From: Pseudomonas sp. B33.4
Lineage (GTDB): Bacteria > Pseudomonadota > Gammaproteobacteria > Pseudomonadales > Pseudomonadaceae
Length of the DNA: 64,000 bases
Reading direction: 5' to 3'
Assembly: GCF_034555375.1 (NCBI RefSeq)
Contig: NZ_CP140706.1
Coordinates: forward strand, 3,959,001 to 4,023,000
The notes under the pieces were generated by a model. It was not told where the DNA came from and did no database searches. It saw only the letters and a program-made list of their open reading frames with translations. Below are positions 43,209 to 52,606 of this stretch, piece by piece. A program made the translations under genes and the position numbers. Positions within the stretch are counted from its first letter, which is position 1. Every line of letters starts with the position of its first letter.

Positions 43209-45403
43209 AATTCGACACGCCCGCCACCACCAACCCGATCGACCAGTTGAAGGTCATCGGCCAACCCACCGAACGCATCGAAGGCCCGCTGAAAACCAGC
43301 GGTCAGGCGCCATACGCCTATGAGCAGCATGAGGCGGTGGCCAATCAGGCTTACGGCTTTATGGTCGGCGCGGCCATCGCCAAGGGCCGCATCAACAATA
43401 TCGATCTCGAAGCAGCGAAAGCCGCGCCCGGTGTACTGGCCATCGTCACCGCCGCCAACGCCGGCAAACTCGGCAAGGGCAAGTACAACGCCGCCCATTT
43501 GTTGGCCGGGCCGGAGATTCAGCACTACCACCAGGCTGTCGCGCTGGTGGTGGCCGAGACGTTCGAGCAGGCCCGCGCGGCTGCGCAAATGGTCAAAGTC
43601 GATTACGTCGCTGCCAAAGGCGAGTTCGATCTGGCCAGCGTGCGCGATAAAGGCGTCGAGCCAAAAGAGGAGTTGCCCGACGTCAGCCACGGTGATTTCG
43701 CCAAGGCGTTCGCCGCTGCGCCGGTGCAGTTCGACCAGACCTACACCACGCCGGATCAGTCCCACGCGATGATGGAACCGCACGCCACATTAGCAGCTTG
43801 GAAAGGCGATCAACTGACCCTGTGGACGTCGAACCAGATGATTGCCTGGAGCGTCGGCGACATCGCCACAACACTTGGTTTGCCGAAAGAAAAAGTCCGG
43901 CTGATGTCGCCCTACATTGGCGGCGGTTTCGGCGGCAAACTGTTCGTGCGCGCCGATGCAATTCTGGCCGCCCTCGGTGCACGGATGGCTGGCAGACCGG
44001 TAAAAGTCGCCCTCGCCCGCCCGCAGATCGCCAACAACACCACCCACCGCCCGGCGACAATTCAGCGCATTCGCATGGGTGCGACAGCGGACGGCAAACT
44101 CACCGCGATCGCCCACGAAGGCTGGTCGGGCAATCTGGCGGAAGGCAAAGTCGAGGTCGCGGCGCAACCCAGCCAGTTGCTGTACGCCGCTGAAAATCGC
44201 CAGGTCAGCATGCGTCTGGCACCGCTGGATCTGCCCGAAGGCAACGCGATGCGTGCACCCGGTGAAACCCCGGGGCTGATGGTGCTGGAAATCGCCATGG
44301 ACGAAATGGCCGAACAGCTCAAGCTTGATCCGGTGCAGTTCCGCATTATCAATGACACGCAAGTCGATCCAGTAAAAACCGAACGACCGTTTTCGCAGCG
44401 GCGCCTGATCGAATGCCTGCAGACCGGCGCCGAGAAATTCGGCTGGAACCAGCGCAATGCGCAGCCGGGTACACGTCGCGAAGGGCGCTGGCTGATCGGC
44501 ATGGGTGTGGCCGCCGCGATCCGCAACAACCTGCTGGTCAAGTCGGGCGCGCGGGTGCGGCTGGAGCGCGATGGCAAGGTCACGGTGGAAACCGACATGA
44601 CCGATATCGGCACCGGCAGCTACACAATCATTGCGCAGACGGCGGCCGAGATGATGGGCGTCGGGTTGAAGGATGTCACTGTGCATCTGGGCGATTCGAG
44701 CTTCCCGGTGTCGGCAGGTTCCGGCGGGCAATTCGGCGCCAACTGCTCGACCGCCGGGGTGTATGCCGCGTGCATGAAACTGCGTGAGGCGGTGGCTGGC
44801 AAACTGGGCATGGCGGCGGATCAGGCGGAGTTTGTCGACGGTCAGGTGCGGCTCGGCGACAAGAGCGTGCCGATGCGCAACGCTGCGCAGGACGGCGTTG
44901 TGGTGGCTGAGGACAGCATCGAGTTTGCCGACTTGGCCGAGAAGTATCAGCAGTCGACCTTTGGTGCGCATTTCGTTGAGGTCGCGGTGGATGCGGCGAC
45001 CGGGGAAGTGCGTGTGCGCCGCATGTTGGCGGTGTGCGCGGCCGGGCGGATTCTCAACCCGACAGCGGCGCGCAGTCAGGTGATCGGCGCGATGACCATG
45101 GGCGTCGGTGCGGCGTTGATGGAGGAGTTGGCGGTGGACAAGACGCTGGGGTTTTTCGTCAATCATGATCTGGCCGGGTATGAGGTGCCGGTGCATGCCG
45201 ACATACCGCATCAGGAGGTGATTTTCCTTGATGAGACTGATCCGGTTTCCTCGCCGATGAAGGCCAAGGGTGTTGGTGAACTGGGGATTTGCGGGGTTAG
45301 TGCGGCGGTGGCGAATGCGATTTACAACGCCACGGGGGCTAGGGTGCGGGAGTATCCGATTACGCTGGACAAGATTTTGTCGTCGTTGCCGGAGATGATG
45401 TGA
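43205..45403 (+). CDS. paoC: Aldehyde oxidoreductase molybdenum subunit (PaoC-like)
   Basis: A 732-residue Moco-binding catalytic subunit, expected to use the cytosine dinucleotide form of the cofactor. GGGFGGKL (residue ~240) and the catalytic Glu in [12 protein letters not shown] near residue 693 are visible. It has no own signal peptide and would be exported with PaoA. The E. coli operon also has paoD, a sulfuration/insertion chaperone; no such gene follows here, so an XdhC-like protein must be supplied from elsewhere. Oxidises aromatic or other aldehydes in E. coli. Confidence 0.92.
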   Translation: MKFDTPATTNPIDQLKVIGQPTERIEGPLKTSGQAPYAYEQHEAVANQAYGFMVGAAIAKGRINNIDLEAAKAAPGVLAIVTAANAGKLGKGKYNAAHLLAGPEIQHYHQAVALVVAETFEQARAAAQMVKVDYVAAKGEFDLASVRDKGVEPKEELPDVSHGDFAKAFAAAPVQFDQTYTTPDQSHAMMEPHATLAAWKGDQLTLWTSNQMIAWSVGDIATTLGLPKEKVRLMSPYIGGGFGGKLFVRADAILAALGARMAGRPVKVALARPQIANNTTHRPATIQRIRMGATADGKLTAIAHEGWSGNLAEGKVEVAAQPSQLLYAAENRQVSMRLAPLDLPEGNAMRAPGETPGLMVLEIAMDEMAEQLKLDPVQFRIINDTQVDPVKTERPFSQRRLIECLQTGAEKFGWNQRNAQPGTRREGRWLIGMGVAAAIRNNLLVKSGARVRLERDGKVTVETDMTDIGTGSYTIIAQTAAEMMGVGLKDVTVHLGDSSFPVSAGSGGQFGANCSTAGVYAACMKLREAVAGKLGMAADQAEFVDGQVRLGDKSVPMRNAAQDGVVVAEDSIEFADLAEKYQQSTFGAHFVEVAVDAATGEVRVRRMLAVCAAGRILNPTAARSQVIGAMTMGVGAALMEELAVDKTLGFFVNHDLAGYEVPVHADIPHQEVIFLDETDPVSSPMKAKGVGELGICGVSAAVANAIYNATGARVREYPITLDKILSSLPEMM

Positions 45404-45417
45404 TGACCCGTTAAAAG

Positions 45418-45645
45418 CCCCTCACCCTAGCCCTCTCCCAGAGGGAGAGGGGACTGATCCGGGGATATTCAGAAGCTGCATCGACTTGAACGTCCTGCTG
45501 TGAATCCATAGTCGACACAGCACTTTCAGGTCGATGGATGACGCTTTGCTGTGAGTCCATAATCGACTCGGTCTTTCAGGTCGATGTATGAAGCCAGACA
45601 CCTCGGTCAGCCCCCTCTCCCTCCGGGAGAGGGCTGGGGTGAGGG
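45418..45645. repeat. CCCTCTCCC-type inverted repeat element
   Basis: ~228-bp copy with two interior repeats of GTGAATCCATAGTCGA / GTGAGTCCATAATCGA and CAGGTCGATG. Lies between the convergent paoC and cupin genes. Just to its right is a perfect palindrome GTAGCGCACTAGCAtggggTGCTAGTGCGCTAC at 45654-45686, which with this element probably ends transcription on both strands. Confidence 0.88.
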
Positions 45646-45695
45646 AAATCAGGTAGCGCACTAGCATGGGGTGCTAGTGCGCTACCTGACAGCTT

Positions 45696-46172
45696 TCAGT
45701 CCGCTCGCGGATACTGCTCGGCACTCACCTGCTCCATCCACTCCACCACCTTGCCATCCAGCACTTCAGCAATAGCGATATGGGTCATCGCCGTGGTCGC
45801 AGCCGCCCCATGCCAATGCTTGGCCCCCGGCGCAATCCACACCGTATCCCCAGGACGAATCTCCCGCACCGGCTGCCCCCACTCCTGCACAAACCCAAAC
45901 CCTGCCGTGACTATCAAGGTCTGTCCCAACGGATGCGTATGCCAAGCGGTACGCGCGCCCGGCTCAAACGTCACCGTAGCACCACTGACCCGCGCCGCTT
46001 CAGTGCCTTTGAACGGCGCATCGACACGCACAATGCCAGTGAACCAATCCACCGGGCCTCTGGCCGAAGCTTGTGAGCCATTGGGTGTCACGGTCACGCG
46101 GGGATTGTCATTGGCCTGCACCTCACCCGCCAACAGGGAAAGGGTCAACGCAGAAGCGGCAATCGGGTTCAT
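45696..46172 (-). CDS. Exported cupin-domain protein
   Basis: A 158-residue protein with a signal peptide ([20 protein letters not shown], cleavage before NDNPRV) and a single cupin: [20 protein letters not shown], then [16 protein letters not shown] provides metal ligands His, His, Glu-less variant and His. Divergent from a LysR gene across 97 bp, which probably regulates it. Confidence 0.88.
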   Translation of the reverse strand: MNPIAASALTLSLLAGEVQANDNPRVTVTPNGSQASARGPVDWFTGIVRVDAPFKGTEAARVSGATVTFEPGARTAWHTHPLGQTLIVTAGFGFVQEWGQPVREIRPGDTVWIAPGAKHWHGAAATTAMTHIAIAEVLDGKVVEWMEQVSAEQYPRAD

Positions 46173-46269
46173 GGCAATGCCTCCAGATAATCAATGCCAC
46201 CACTTTACCGAGCCGAACTGTTCCGATAATCGTCTAGAATTCAAAAAAACTTATGCAGGACACTCATCA

Positions 46270-47163
46270 ATGCTGCGTGAAAATGCCACCGACCTGCTCG
46301 CCTTCCTCGCCGTCGCCCGCGAGCGCAGCTTCACCAAAGCCGCTGCCAAACTCGGCGTTTCGCAATCGGCACTGAGCCATACCATCCGCGCCCTCGAAGC
46401 CCGTCTGGGCCTGCGCCTGCTGACCCGTACCACCCGCAGCGTCTCACCCACCGAGGCTGGCGAGCACCTGCTGCAAACCATCGGCCCACGCTTCGAAGAA
46501 ATCGAAGTGGAACTCGCGGCGCTGAGCAACCTGCGCGACACCCCGGCGGGCAAGATCCGCCTCAACGCCACCGACCATTCGCTGGACTGGCTGCTGCGCC
46601 CGGTGCTCAAAACCTTTCTGCCGCAGTACCCGGACATCAGCGTCGAGGTGAGCTGCGACTATGGTTTCGTCGACATCGCCGGGCAAGGTTTCGACGCCGG
46701 CGTGCGCCTGGGCGAAGACGTCGCGCAAGGCATGATCGCCACCCGCATCGGCCCCGACATGCGCATGGCGGTGGTGGGCTCACCTGCCTACTTCGCCAGA
46801 CGGTCCGTGCCGAAAACGCCACGGGATCTGACCGATCACGCCTGCAACAACCTGCGTTTGCCCACTAATGGCGGGTTGTACAGCTGGGAATTCGAGAAGG
46901 ATGGCGAAAGCCTGAAGGTGCGGGTGTCCGGGCAGATCACCCTGAACGGCGTCTACCCGCTGCTCGACGCTGCGCTGGACGGTTTCGGCCTGAGTTACAT
47001 CCCGGAAAACATCGTCGCCCCCTTTCTGGTCGACGGCCGTTTGCGGCAAGTGCTGGAAGACTGGTGCCCGACGTTTGCCGGCTATCACCTGTATTACCCG
47101 AGCCGGCGTCAGGCTGCGCCGGCGTTTGCGTTGTTGCTGGAGGCGTTGCGCTATCGCGGCTGA
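46270..47163 (+). CDS. LysR-family regulator divergent from cupin gene
   Basis: LTTR of 297 residues. wHTH: DLLAFLAVARERSFTKAAAK then LGVSQSALSHTIRALEARLG, the CrgA/YafC-like branch (typical ending VEDW-type LEDWCPTFAGYHLYYP). ATG at 46270. Likely to control the cupin and perhaps the aldo-keto reductase gene downstream on the opposite strand. Confidence 0.92.
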   Translation: MLRENATDLLAFLAVARERSFTKAAAKLGVSQSALSHTIRALEARLGLRLLTRTTRSVSPTEAGEHLLQTIGPRFEEIEVELAALSNLRDTPAGKIRLNATDHSLDWLLRPVLKTFLPQYPDISVEVSCDYGFVDIAGQGFDAGVRLGEDVAQGMIATRIGPDMRMAVVGSPAYFARRSVPKTPRDLTDHACNNLRLPTNGGLYSWEFEKDGESLKVRVSGQITLNGVYPLLDAALDGFGLSYIPENIVAPFLVDGRLRQVLEDWCPTFAGYHLYYPSRRQAAPAFALLLEALRYRG

Positions 47164-47182
47164 GCGCCGTCGACGAGATTGA

Positions 47183-48127
47183 TTACCCCGCTAAGGCAAT
47201 CAACTGATGCCGCTGCGCATCGGTGAGCATCGGCCCGAACCCGGCCTTTGCGTTATCAGCCATGTAGCGCGGATTACCTGTCCCCGGAATCACGCACGTC
47301 ACCGCCGAATGCGAGAGCAGAAACTTCAACGCCAGTTGCGGCCAACTGTTGACCTGCACATCCGACACCCAGCCCGGCAACGGTTTGCCTTTGAGACGCG
47401 CGAGCACACCGCCGCCGCCGAATGGCCGATTACAGATCACCGCCACACCGCGTTCGCGGCACAAAGGCAAAATACGTTTCTCCACCCCTCGATCATCAAG
47501 GGCGTAATTGATTTGCAGAAAATCCAGTGGCTCGGCTTTCAGCACTGCTTCGACTTCCTCGTAGGCTGAGGGCGTGTAATGGGTGATGCCGATGTAACGG
47601 ATGCGCCCCTGGGCTTTCCATTCACGCAAGATCGGCAGGTGGGTTTGCCAGTCGAGCAGGTTGTGAATCTGCATCAGGTCGATGCGTTCGGTGCGCAGCA
47701 GGCTGAACGATTGCTCCATCTGCGCGATGCCCTCCTCGCGCCCGCGCGTCCACACCTTGGTTGCCAGAAACGCCGGCGAACGCGGTTCGTGGATCGACAG
47801 CAGTTCACCGGTGGTTTCCTCTGCCCGGCCATACATGGGTGAACTGTCGATCAGCGTTCCGCCCTTGGTGAACAGCTCATCGAGCACCGCCGGTAGCTGC
47901 CGATAGGCCGGATCACCGGGGGCGACATCGAAACCGCGATAGGTGCCCAAGCCCACGATGGGTAGCAATTCGGAGCTGGACGGGATGGCGCGGGTCTGCA
48001 TGGCGTGGCCTCCGGTAGTCGCGGGCGTCGTCGCGGTGGCCAACGCCCGATCAAAGGTGAAGACCGCCGAAACCCCGGCAGCCAGCGTGAGCAATCGGCG
48101 ACGGGAGTAACCCTCAGTGTGGCTCAT
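47183..48127 (-). CDS. Tat-exported aldo-keto reductase
   Basis: A 314-residue AKR with a twin-arginine signal (SRRRLLTLAAGVSAVF). The catalytic tetrad can be read as DSSPMYG (Asp, Tyr), FLATKVW (Lys) and MQIHNLLD (His), then GITHYTP and CVIPGTGNPRYMADN. Periplasmic AKRs are rare because NADPH is not available there, so export of the folded, cofactor-loaded enzyme via Tat fits. ATG at 48127. Confidence 0.88.
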   Translation of the reverse strand: MSHTEGYSRRRLLTLAAGVSAVFTFDRALATATTPATTGGHAMQTRAIPSSSELLPIVGLGTYRGFDVAPGDPAYRQLPAVLDELFTKGGTLIDSSPMYGRAEETTGELLSIHEPRSPAFLATKVWTRGREEGIAQMEQSFSLLRTERIDLMQIHNLLDWQTHLPILREWKAQGRIRYIGITHYTPSAYEEVEAVLKAEPLDFLQINYALDDRGVEKRILPLCRERGVAVICNRPFGGGGVLARLKGKPLPGWVSDVQVNSWPQLALKFLLSHSAVTCVIPGTGNPRYMADNAKAGFGPMLTDAQRHQLIALAG

Positions 48128-48239
48128 GCTGGTTCCCCTGCTGCGTGGATCTGTTGCATGTTGTGTGTGCGAGCGGTCCGGTTGCAGGGCTGGACTACAC
48201 TGCGACAGCCAACCTTCACACACCGTTAAAAGTAGCCGA

Positions 48240-49010
48240 ATGTCCCGAACCCTGATGTCACTCGTCGCATTGATCGTTGCCGTGTACCTGGTGCTGTGCG
48301 CGGCGCTGTTCTTTTTTCAGCGTTCGCTGATCTATTTTCCGCAGCCCAATGCTGTCATCAGCAGCGACTCACAACTGACCCTGTCGATGCCGGACGCACA
48401 GGTTTCAGTGATCACCCGCGAGCGCGTCGGGCCCCGGGCGCTGATCTACTTTGGCGGCAATGCCGAGGACGTTTCGCGCAACCTGCCGGAGTTTGCCGAG
48501 GCGTTTCCTGAATACGCGGTGTATCTGCTCAACTATCGCGGCTTTGGTGGCAGCGGTGGTTCACCGTCCGAGAAAGCGATTGCCGAGGATGCGCTGGCGC
48601 TGTTCGATCAGGTCTATGCCAGTCATCCGCAGGTTTCGCTAGTTGGCCGCAGCCTGGGATCGGGCGTCGCCGTGCGTCTGGCCAGCCAACGGCCAGTGCA
48701 AAATCTGATTCTGGTGACGCCCTACAACAGCCTCGAAGAAATCGCGGCACGGCAATACCCGTGGGTGCCGGTGAAGTGGTTGCTCAAGGATCGCTTTGAA
48801 TCGGGCAAGTACGCCGCGCATATCCGTGTGCCGACGCTGCTGCTCGCGGCCAGCGACGACGAGGTGATTCCACGCGCCAGCACGCAGCGCTTGCTTGAGA
48901 ACTTCCCGCAAGGCGTGGCACTGCTCAGAGTGGTGCCGGATTCGGGGCATAACTCGATCTCGGATCGTGCGCAGTATTTGCAGTGGATGGCGGATGTGTT
49001 GAATCGCTGA
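48240..49010 (+). CDS. Membrane-anchored alpha/beta hydrolase (BEM46-like)
   Basis: A 256-residue serine hydrolase with an N-terminal helix (residues ~5-24, LVALIVAVYLVLCAALFFF) likely acting as an anchor. YFGGNAED oxyanion loop, LVGRSLGSGVAV nucleophile (Ser ~139), AASDDEVIPR acid and PDSGHNSIS histidine. The substrate is unknown. ATG at 48240. Confidence 0.88.
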   Translation: MSRTLMSLVALIVAVYLVLCAALFFFQRSLIYFPQPNAVISSDSQLTLSMPDAQVSVITRERVGPRALIYFGGNAEDVSRNLPEFAEAFPEYAVYLLNYRGFGGSGGSPSEKAIAEDALALFDQVYASHPQVSLVGRSLGSGVAVRLASQRPVQNLILVTPYNSLEEIAARQYPWVPVKWLLKDRFESGKYAAHIRVPTLLLAASDDEVIPRASTQRLLENFPQGVALLRVVPDSGHNSISDRAQYLQWMADVLNR

Positions 49011-49051
49011 TTTGTGATCCGCCTGTGTTTTTTGTGTTGTTTTCAGTGACG

Positions 49052-49119
49052 CCATCGCGAGCAGGCTCACTCCTACAGGGGAACGCATTCCAAATGTAGG
49101 AGTGAGCCTGCTCGCGATG
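49052..49119. repeat. REP inverted pair
   Basis: ATCGCGAGCAGGCTCACTCC and its complement separated by ~22 bp, after the hydrolase gene. The 49120-49284 remainder shows no gene. Confidence 0.85.
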
Positions 49120-49284
49120 GCGTCATCAAACACAACATTGCACTCGGCTTGATCCTGCCCGTCGTCGCCCTCCGATAAACCCTCCCCGCCCTTTGAACCA
49201 AGTCGAAAAAGCCCAGTCCTACTCGCGCCGCATTCTGCGGTTCACTCAACCTTCGCGCTGTCCCTCTTCAGAGCTGCCCGTCTC

Positions 49285-50151
49285 ATGCGCCACGCCGTTC
49301 GTTCGTCTCGCTTCGTTTCGCTGTGCCTGATGATCCTTTCACCGTTGTTCGCTGAAATCGCCCATGCCGGTGCGGAGCGACAACTGGTGGCCGCCATCAA
49401 CGACTATCGCGCCCACCCGCAACGCTGCGATCGACGCCCGGCGCAGCGTTTGGCACCGCTATCGCTGAAGTCGAACCTGGCCTTGCCGATCGGTTATCGC
49501 TACGCCGGGGGCATGCGTGAAGCGTTGAAGTCGTCCGGCTATTCCGCCGTCGCGGTGCGCAGTATTCGCGTAATCGGCGCTGAGGATGCCGAAGAGGCTT
49601 TCGACCTGCTGCAAGACGAGCACTGCGCTGCGCTGCTGGATGCGAGCTACGCCGACATCGGCGTCAGTCGGTCGCGCAATGAGTGGCAAGTAGTGTTGGC
49701 GCAACCGGTGCTCGACAGTCGCGTTGGCGATAATCGCAGCGTCGGCAAGGCGCTGCTGGCAGAGGTCAACGCCGCGCGCGCCCGGCCCCGGATGTGCGGC
49801 CGCCAGCGATTCGCCGCCGCCCGGCCATTGAGCTGGAACGCCGCGCTGGGCGCCGCCGCACAGGGGCACAGCAAAGCCATGGCTTACGGCAACTACTTCG
49901 CCCACCGCGACCCGGATGGCGACCTGCCTGCAGATCGCGCCCGCGCGGCCGGTTATCGCGGTCGACAAATCGGCGAAAACATCGCCGCCGGGCAGAGTTC
50001 GCCGGGCAAGGCCATGGCCGGCTGGCTGGCCAGCCCCGGGCACTGCGCCAATCTGATGAACCCGATGTTTACCCAGGTCGGCGCCGGGTTTGCCAGTGAG
50101 GCGCGCAGTGATGAAGGGGTTTACTGGACGATGGTGTTTGGTGCGCAGTAA
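49285..50151 (+). CDS. Exported CAP-domain (SCP/PR-1) protein
   Basis: A 288-residue secreted protein. Signal peptide ends at AEIAHA (residue ~28). The C-terminal CAP domain spans ~150-285: LLAEVNAARARPRMCG, LSWNAALGAAAQGHSKAMA, FAHRDPDGD, GENIAAGQSSPGKAMAGWLA and HCANLMNPMFTQVGAGF. The N-terminal ~120 residues are a degenerate second copy (LVAAINDYRAHPQRCDRRPA), so this is a CAP protein with a decayed tandem domain. Its end overlaps the DHH gene by 31 bp in convergent orientation. Confidence 0.88.
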   Translation: MRHAVRSSRFVSLCLMILSPLFAEIAHAGAERQLVAAINDYRAHPQRCDRRPAQRLAPLSLKSNLALPIGYRYAGGMREALKSSGYSAVAVRSIRVIGAEDAEEAFDLLQDEHCAALLDASYADIGVSRSRNEWQVVLAQPVLDSRVGDNRSVGKALLAEVNAARARPRMCGRQRFAAARPLSWNAALGAAAQGHSKAMAYGNYFAHRDPDGDLPADRARAAGYRGRQIGENIAAGQSSPGKAMAGWLASPGHCANLMNPMFTQVGAGFASEARSDEGVYWTMVFGAQ

Positions 50152-51062
50152 CTGCCAGCCTCCAGTGCCAACTTCAACAGTTCCTTGCGCAGCATTGACG
50201 GCGCCTGAACGGCCAATCCGGCCTGCCAGTCGAGTGGCAACAAGCGATTGAGCTTTTGCTGGCTGACCTCGGCTGGCGCCAGAAAGCAGCTTTTGCGGTC
50301 GCGGATACTGATTACATTCAGCAGCCAGTCATCGCCCTGCTCCGCCATCCAGCGCTTGATCCGCGGCAGGTGTTTTTGCAGCAAAGCGTCGGCATCCCAT
50401 ACGGTCATTTGGGCGAAGAAGCCTGGCAGGTTGTTTTCGGGCTTCATACATTTCGAGTCGGCTGCCAATGCAGCGGGCAGGTCCGATTCGATGCTTGCCT
50501 GACATTCGCGAAAATACTGCTGGGGCCAGTCTGCCGGCAGTTTCGCGCGTGACGCGAGGTCGGCGTAGGCCTCGATGTCCGCTGGCGTGGTCATCTGCCC
50601 GGTAAAGTTCAGCGTGTTGTCGAGAATCGCCGTCGCCAGCAAAGCGGCACTTGGCACGCTGATCTGCGGCAGCACACCGGCCGTCTGCCAACGCTGAAAA
50701 ACCTGAGTCGCTGCGGCGCCGATCGGGCGGATATCGGCAGCAGATCCAAGCTTCTGCTGCCAATAGTTTTCGTAGCCGGGATGATGGTCGATGACCTCCA
50801 CTACCCGTTCGAGCACCACCAGTGGGTCGAAATGCTGATAGTCGGAGACATCGACCAAGACGAACTCATCGACCGACGTCGGCTGGTAGTCGTGAAAAGT
50901 CGCGGCCCAGCCGAGCACGCTTGGCGAAACGCTGGCGTTGGCTGGCGCGCTGCTGACGGCGCGGGCGGGAATGCCTTGCAGGTTGAGCAATTCGGCATAG
51001 GCAATGCAGCAGGCGTAGGCGTCGATGTCCAGATAGGACGCGCCGGAGGTGATGATTTTCAT
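50121..51062 (-). CDS. DHH-family phosphoesterase
   Basis: A 313-residue DHH-fold protein: ASYLDIDAYACC (first metal Asp pair), VLVDVSDYQHFDP, VEVIDHHPGYENYW (the DHH motif) and a C-terminal DHHA2-like part. Members are Mn-dependent pyrophosphatases, exopolyphosphatases or nanoRNases. Which is not set by sequence. ATG at 51062. Confidence 0.82.
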   Translation of the reverse strand: MKIITSGASYLDIDAYACCIAYAELLNLQGIPARAVSSAPANASVSPSVLGWAATFHDYQPTSVDEFVLVDVSDYQHFDPLVVLERVVEVIDHHPGYENYWQQKLGSAADIRPIGAAATQVFQRWQTAGVLPQISVPSAALLATAILDNTLNFTGQMTTPADIEAYADLASRAKLPADWPQQYFRECQASIESDLPAALAADSKCMKPENNLPGFFAQMTVWDADALLQKHLPRIKRWMAEQGDDWLLNVISIRDRKSCFLAPAEVSQQKLNRLLPLDWQAGLAVQAPSMLRKELLKLALEAGSYCAPNTIVQ

Positions 51063-51106
51063 GGGCCGGCAACATCGCACAGGTTTATGACGTTTGGATG
51101 AAAGGA

Positions 51107-51160
51107 AAAGATCGCAGCCGTGTTTCGCTCGGCAGTGCTTACACGGCTGCGATCTTTTTT
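51107..51160 (-). terminator. Intrinsic terminator (minus strand, possibly bidirectional)
   Basis: AAGATCGCAGCCGTGT (51109-51123) pairs with ACACGGCTGCGATCTT (51141-51156), flanked by TTTTTT on the right and, on the minus strand, TTTTCC. It follows the ureidopropionase gene ending at 51165. Confidence 0.85.
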
Positions 51161-51164
51161 GTTG

Positions 51165-52448
51165 TTACGCCGCAGCTTTACCGGCGGCCACCATCGCCGA
51201 AGCCGCCAGCATCGCCCGCAACAACACCGCACACCCCGCTGCCAGATCATCCGGCGCAGCGTTTTCGATTTCGTTGTGGCTGATGCCGCCTTCGCACGGC
51301 ACAAAAATCATCCCGGCCGGGCCGAGTTCAGCGAGGAAAATCGCGTCATGCCCGGCGCCGCTGACGATGTCCATGTGCGACAAGCCAAGCCCTTTTGCCG
51401 CGCCGCGCACGGCTTCCACACAGCCCTTTTCGAAATACAGCGGCGGGAAGTCGGCAGTCGGGGTCAGTTCATAAGTCAGGCCATGTTCTTCGCAGGTGGC
51501 GTCGATGACTTGCTTCACCTCAGCGATCATCGAATCCAGCCGCGCCGGTTCCAAGTGACGGAAGTCGAGGGTCATGCGCACTTCGCCGGGAATGACGTTG
51601 CGCGAGCCGGGATAGGCTTGCAGGCAGCCGACCGTACCGCAGGCATGCGGCTGGTGGCCGAGGGCGGCGCGGTTGACGGCGCCGACGATCACCGAGGCGC
51701 CGACCAGTGCATCTTTGCGCAGGTGCATCGGTGTCGGTCCGGCATGCGCTTCGACGCCGCGCAGCTTGAGGTCAAACCACTTCTGTCCCAGCGCGCCAAG
51801 CACCACTCCGATGGTTTTCTGCTCGTCTTCGAGGATCGGGCCTTGTTCGATGTGTGCTTCGAAATAGGCGCCGACCTTGTGCCCGCTGACTTTACGCGGA
51901 CCCGCGTAGCCAATGGCGTTCAGCGCTTCGCCAACGGTGACGCCATCGGCATCGACTTTGGCGAGGGTTTCTTCGAGGGTGAATTTCTCCGCGAACACGC
52001 CGGAACCCATCATGCACGGAGCGAATCGCGAGCCTTCTTCGTTGGTCCAGACCACCACTTCCAGCGGCGCTTCGGTTTCCACTTTGAGGTCGTTGAGGGT
52101 GCGCAGGACTTCGACGCCGGCCAGTACGCCGAAGCAGCCGTCGAACTTGCCGCCGGTGGGTTGCGTATCGATGTGGCTGCCGGTCATCACCGGCGGCAGG
52201 TTCGGATTGCGTCCCGGGCGACGGGCGAAGATGTTGCCGACGGCATCGACCGTGACGCTGCATCCGGCGTCCTTGCACCATTGCACGAACAGGTCGCGGG
52301 CCTGGCGGTCGAGATCGGTGAGGGCCAGGCGACAGACCCCTCCCTTGACCGTCGCGCCGAGTTTGGCCAGTTCCATGAGCGACGCCCACAAGCGGTCGCG
52401 GTTGATGTGCTGATGGCTCGATTGCAGAACGTCTACGGCTGCGTTCAT
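51165..52448 (-). CDS. pydC: Beta-ureidopropionase / N-carbamoyl-amino acid hydrolase (M20 family)
   Basis: A 427-residue binuclear-metal amidohydrolase of the HyuC/AllC group. Metal ligands in GSHIDTQPTGGKFDGCFG (residue ~82), TNEEGSRFAPCMMGS (~120) and HIEQGPILE. Last step of reductive pyrimidine breakdown: N-carbamoyl-beta-alanine to beta-alanine, CO2 and ammonia. The presence of the transporter, dihydropyrimidinase and PreTA nearby decides between this and a generic carbamoylase. Ends in a strong terminator. Confidence 0.9.
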   Translation of the reverse strand: MNAAVDVLQSSHQHINRDRLWASLMELAKLGATVKGGVCRLALTDLDRQARDLFVQWCKDAGCSVTVDAVGNIFARRPGRNPNLPPVMTGSHIDTQPTGGKFDGCFGVLAGVEVLRTLNDLKVETEAPLEVVVWTNEEGSRFAPCMMGSGVFAEKFTLEETLAKVDADGVTVGEALNAIGYAGPRKVSGHKVGAYFEAHIEQGPILEDEQKTIGVVLGALGQKWFDLKLRGVEAHAGPTPMHLRKDALVGASVIVGAVNRAALGHQPHACGTVGCLQAYPGSRNVIPGEVRMTLDFRHLEPARLDSMIAEVKQVIDATCEEHGLTYELTPTADFPPLYFEKGCVEAVRGAAKGLGLSHMDIVSGAGHDAIFLAELGPAGMIFVPCEGGISHNEIENAAPDDLAAGCAVLLRAMLAASAMVAAGKAAA

Positions 52449-52504
52449 GGGGATCTCCTCAGGCTGCTTTTCTTATGGATGTCGCTGTGGTGCCTGGTAG
52501 ACCG

Positions 52505-52597
52505 CTATCGCTGGCAAGCCAGCTCCCACAGGTTTTTGAGTGAACACACAATTTGTGTACGACTCGATCCCTGTGGGAGCTGGCTTGCCAGCGATGG
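52505..52597. repeat. REP inverted pair, CTGGCTTGCCAG class
   Basis: ATCGCTGGCAAGCCAGCTCC and its complement, with a second small palindrome ACACAATTTGTGT in the loop, between two minus-strand genes. Confidence 0.85.
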
Positions 52598-52606
52598 GGC
52601 CCTCAT

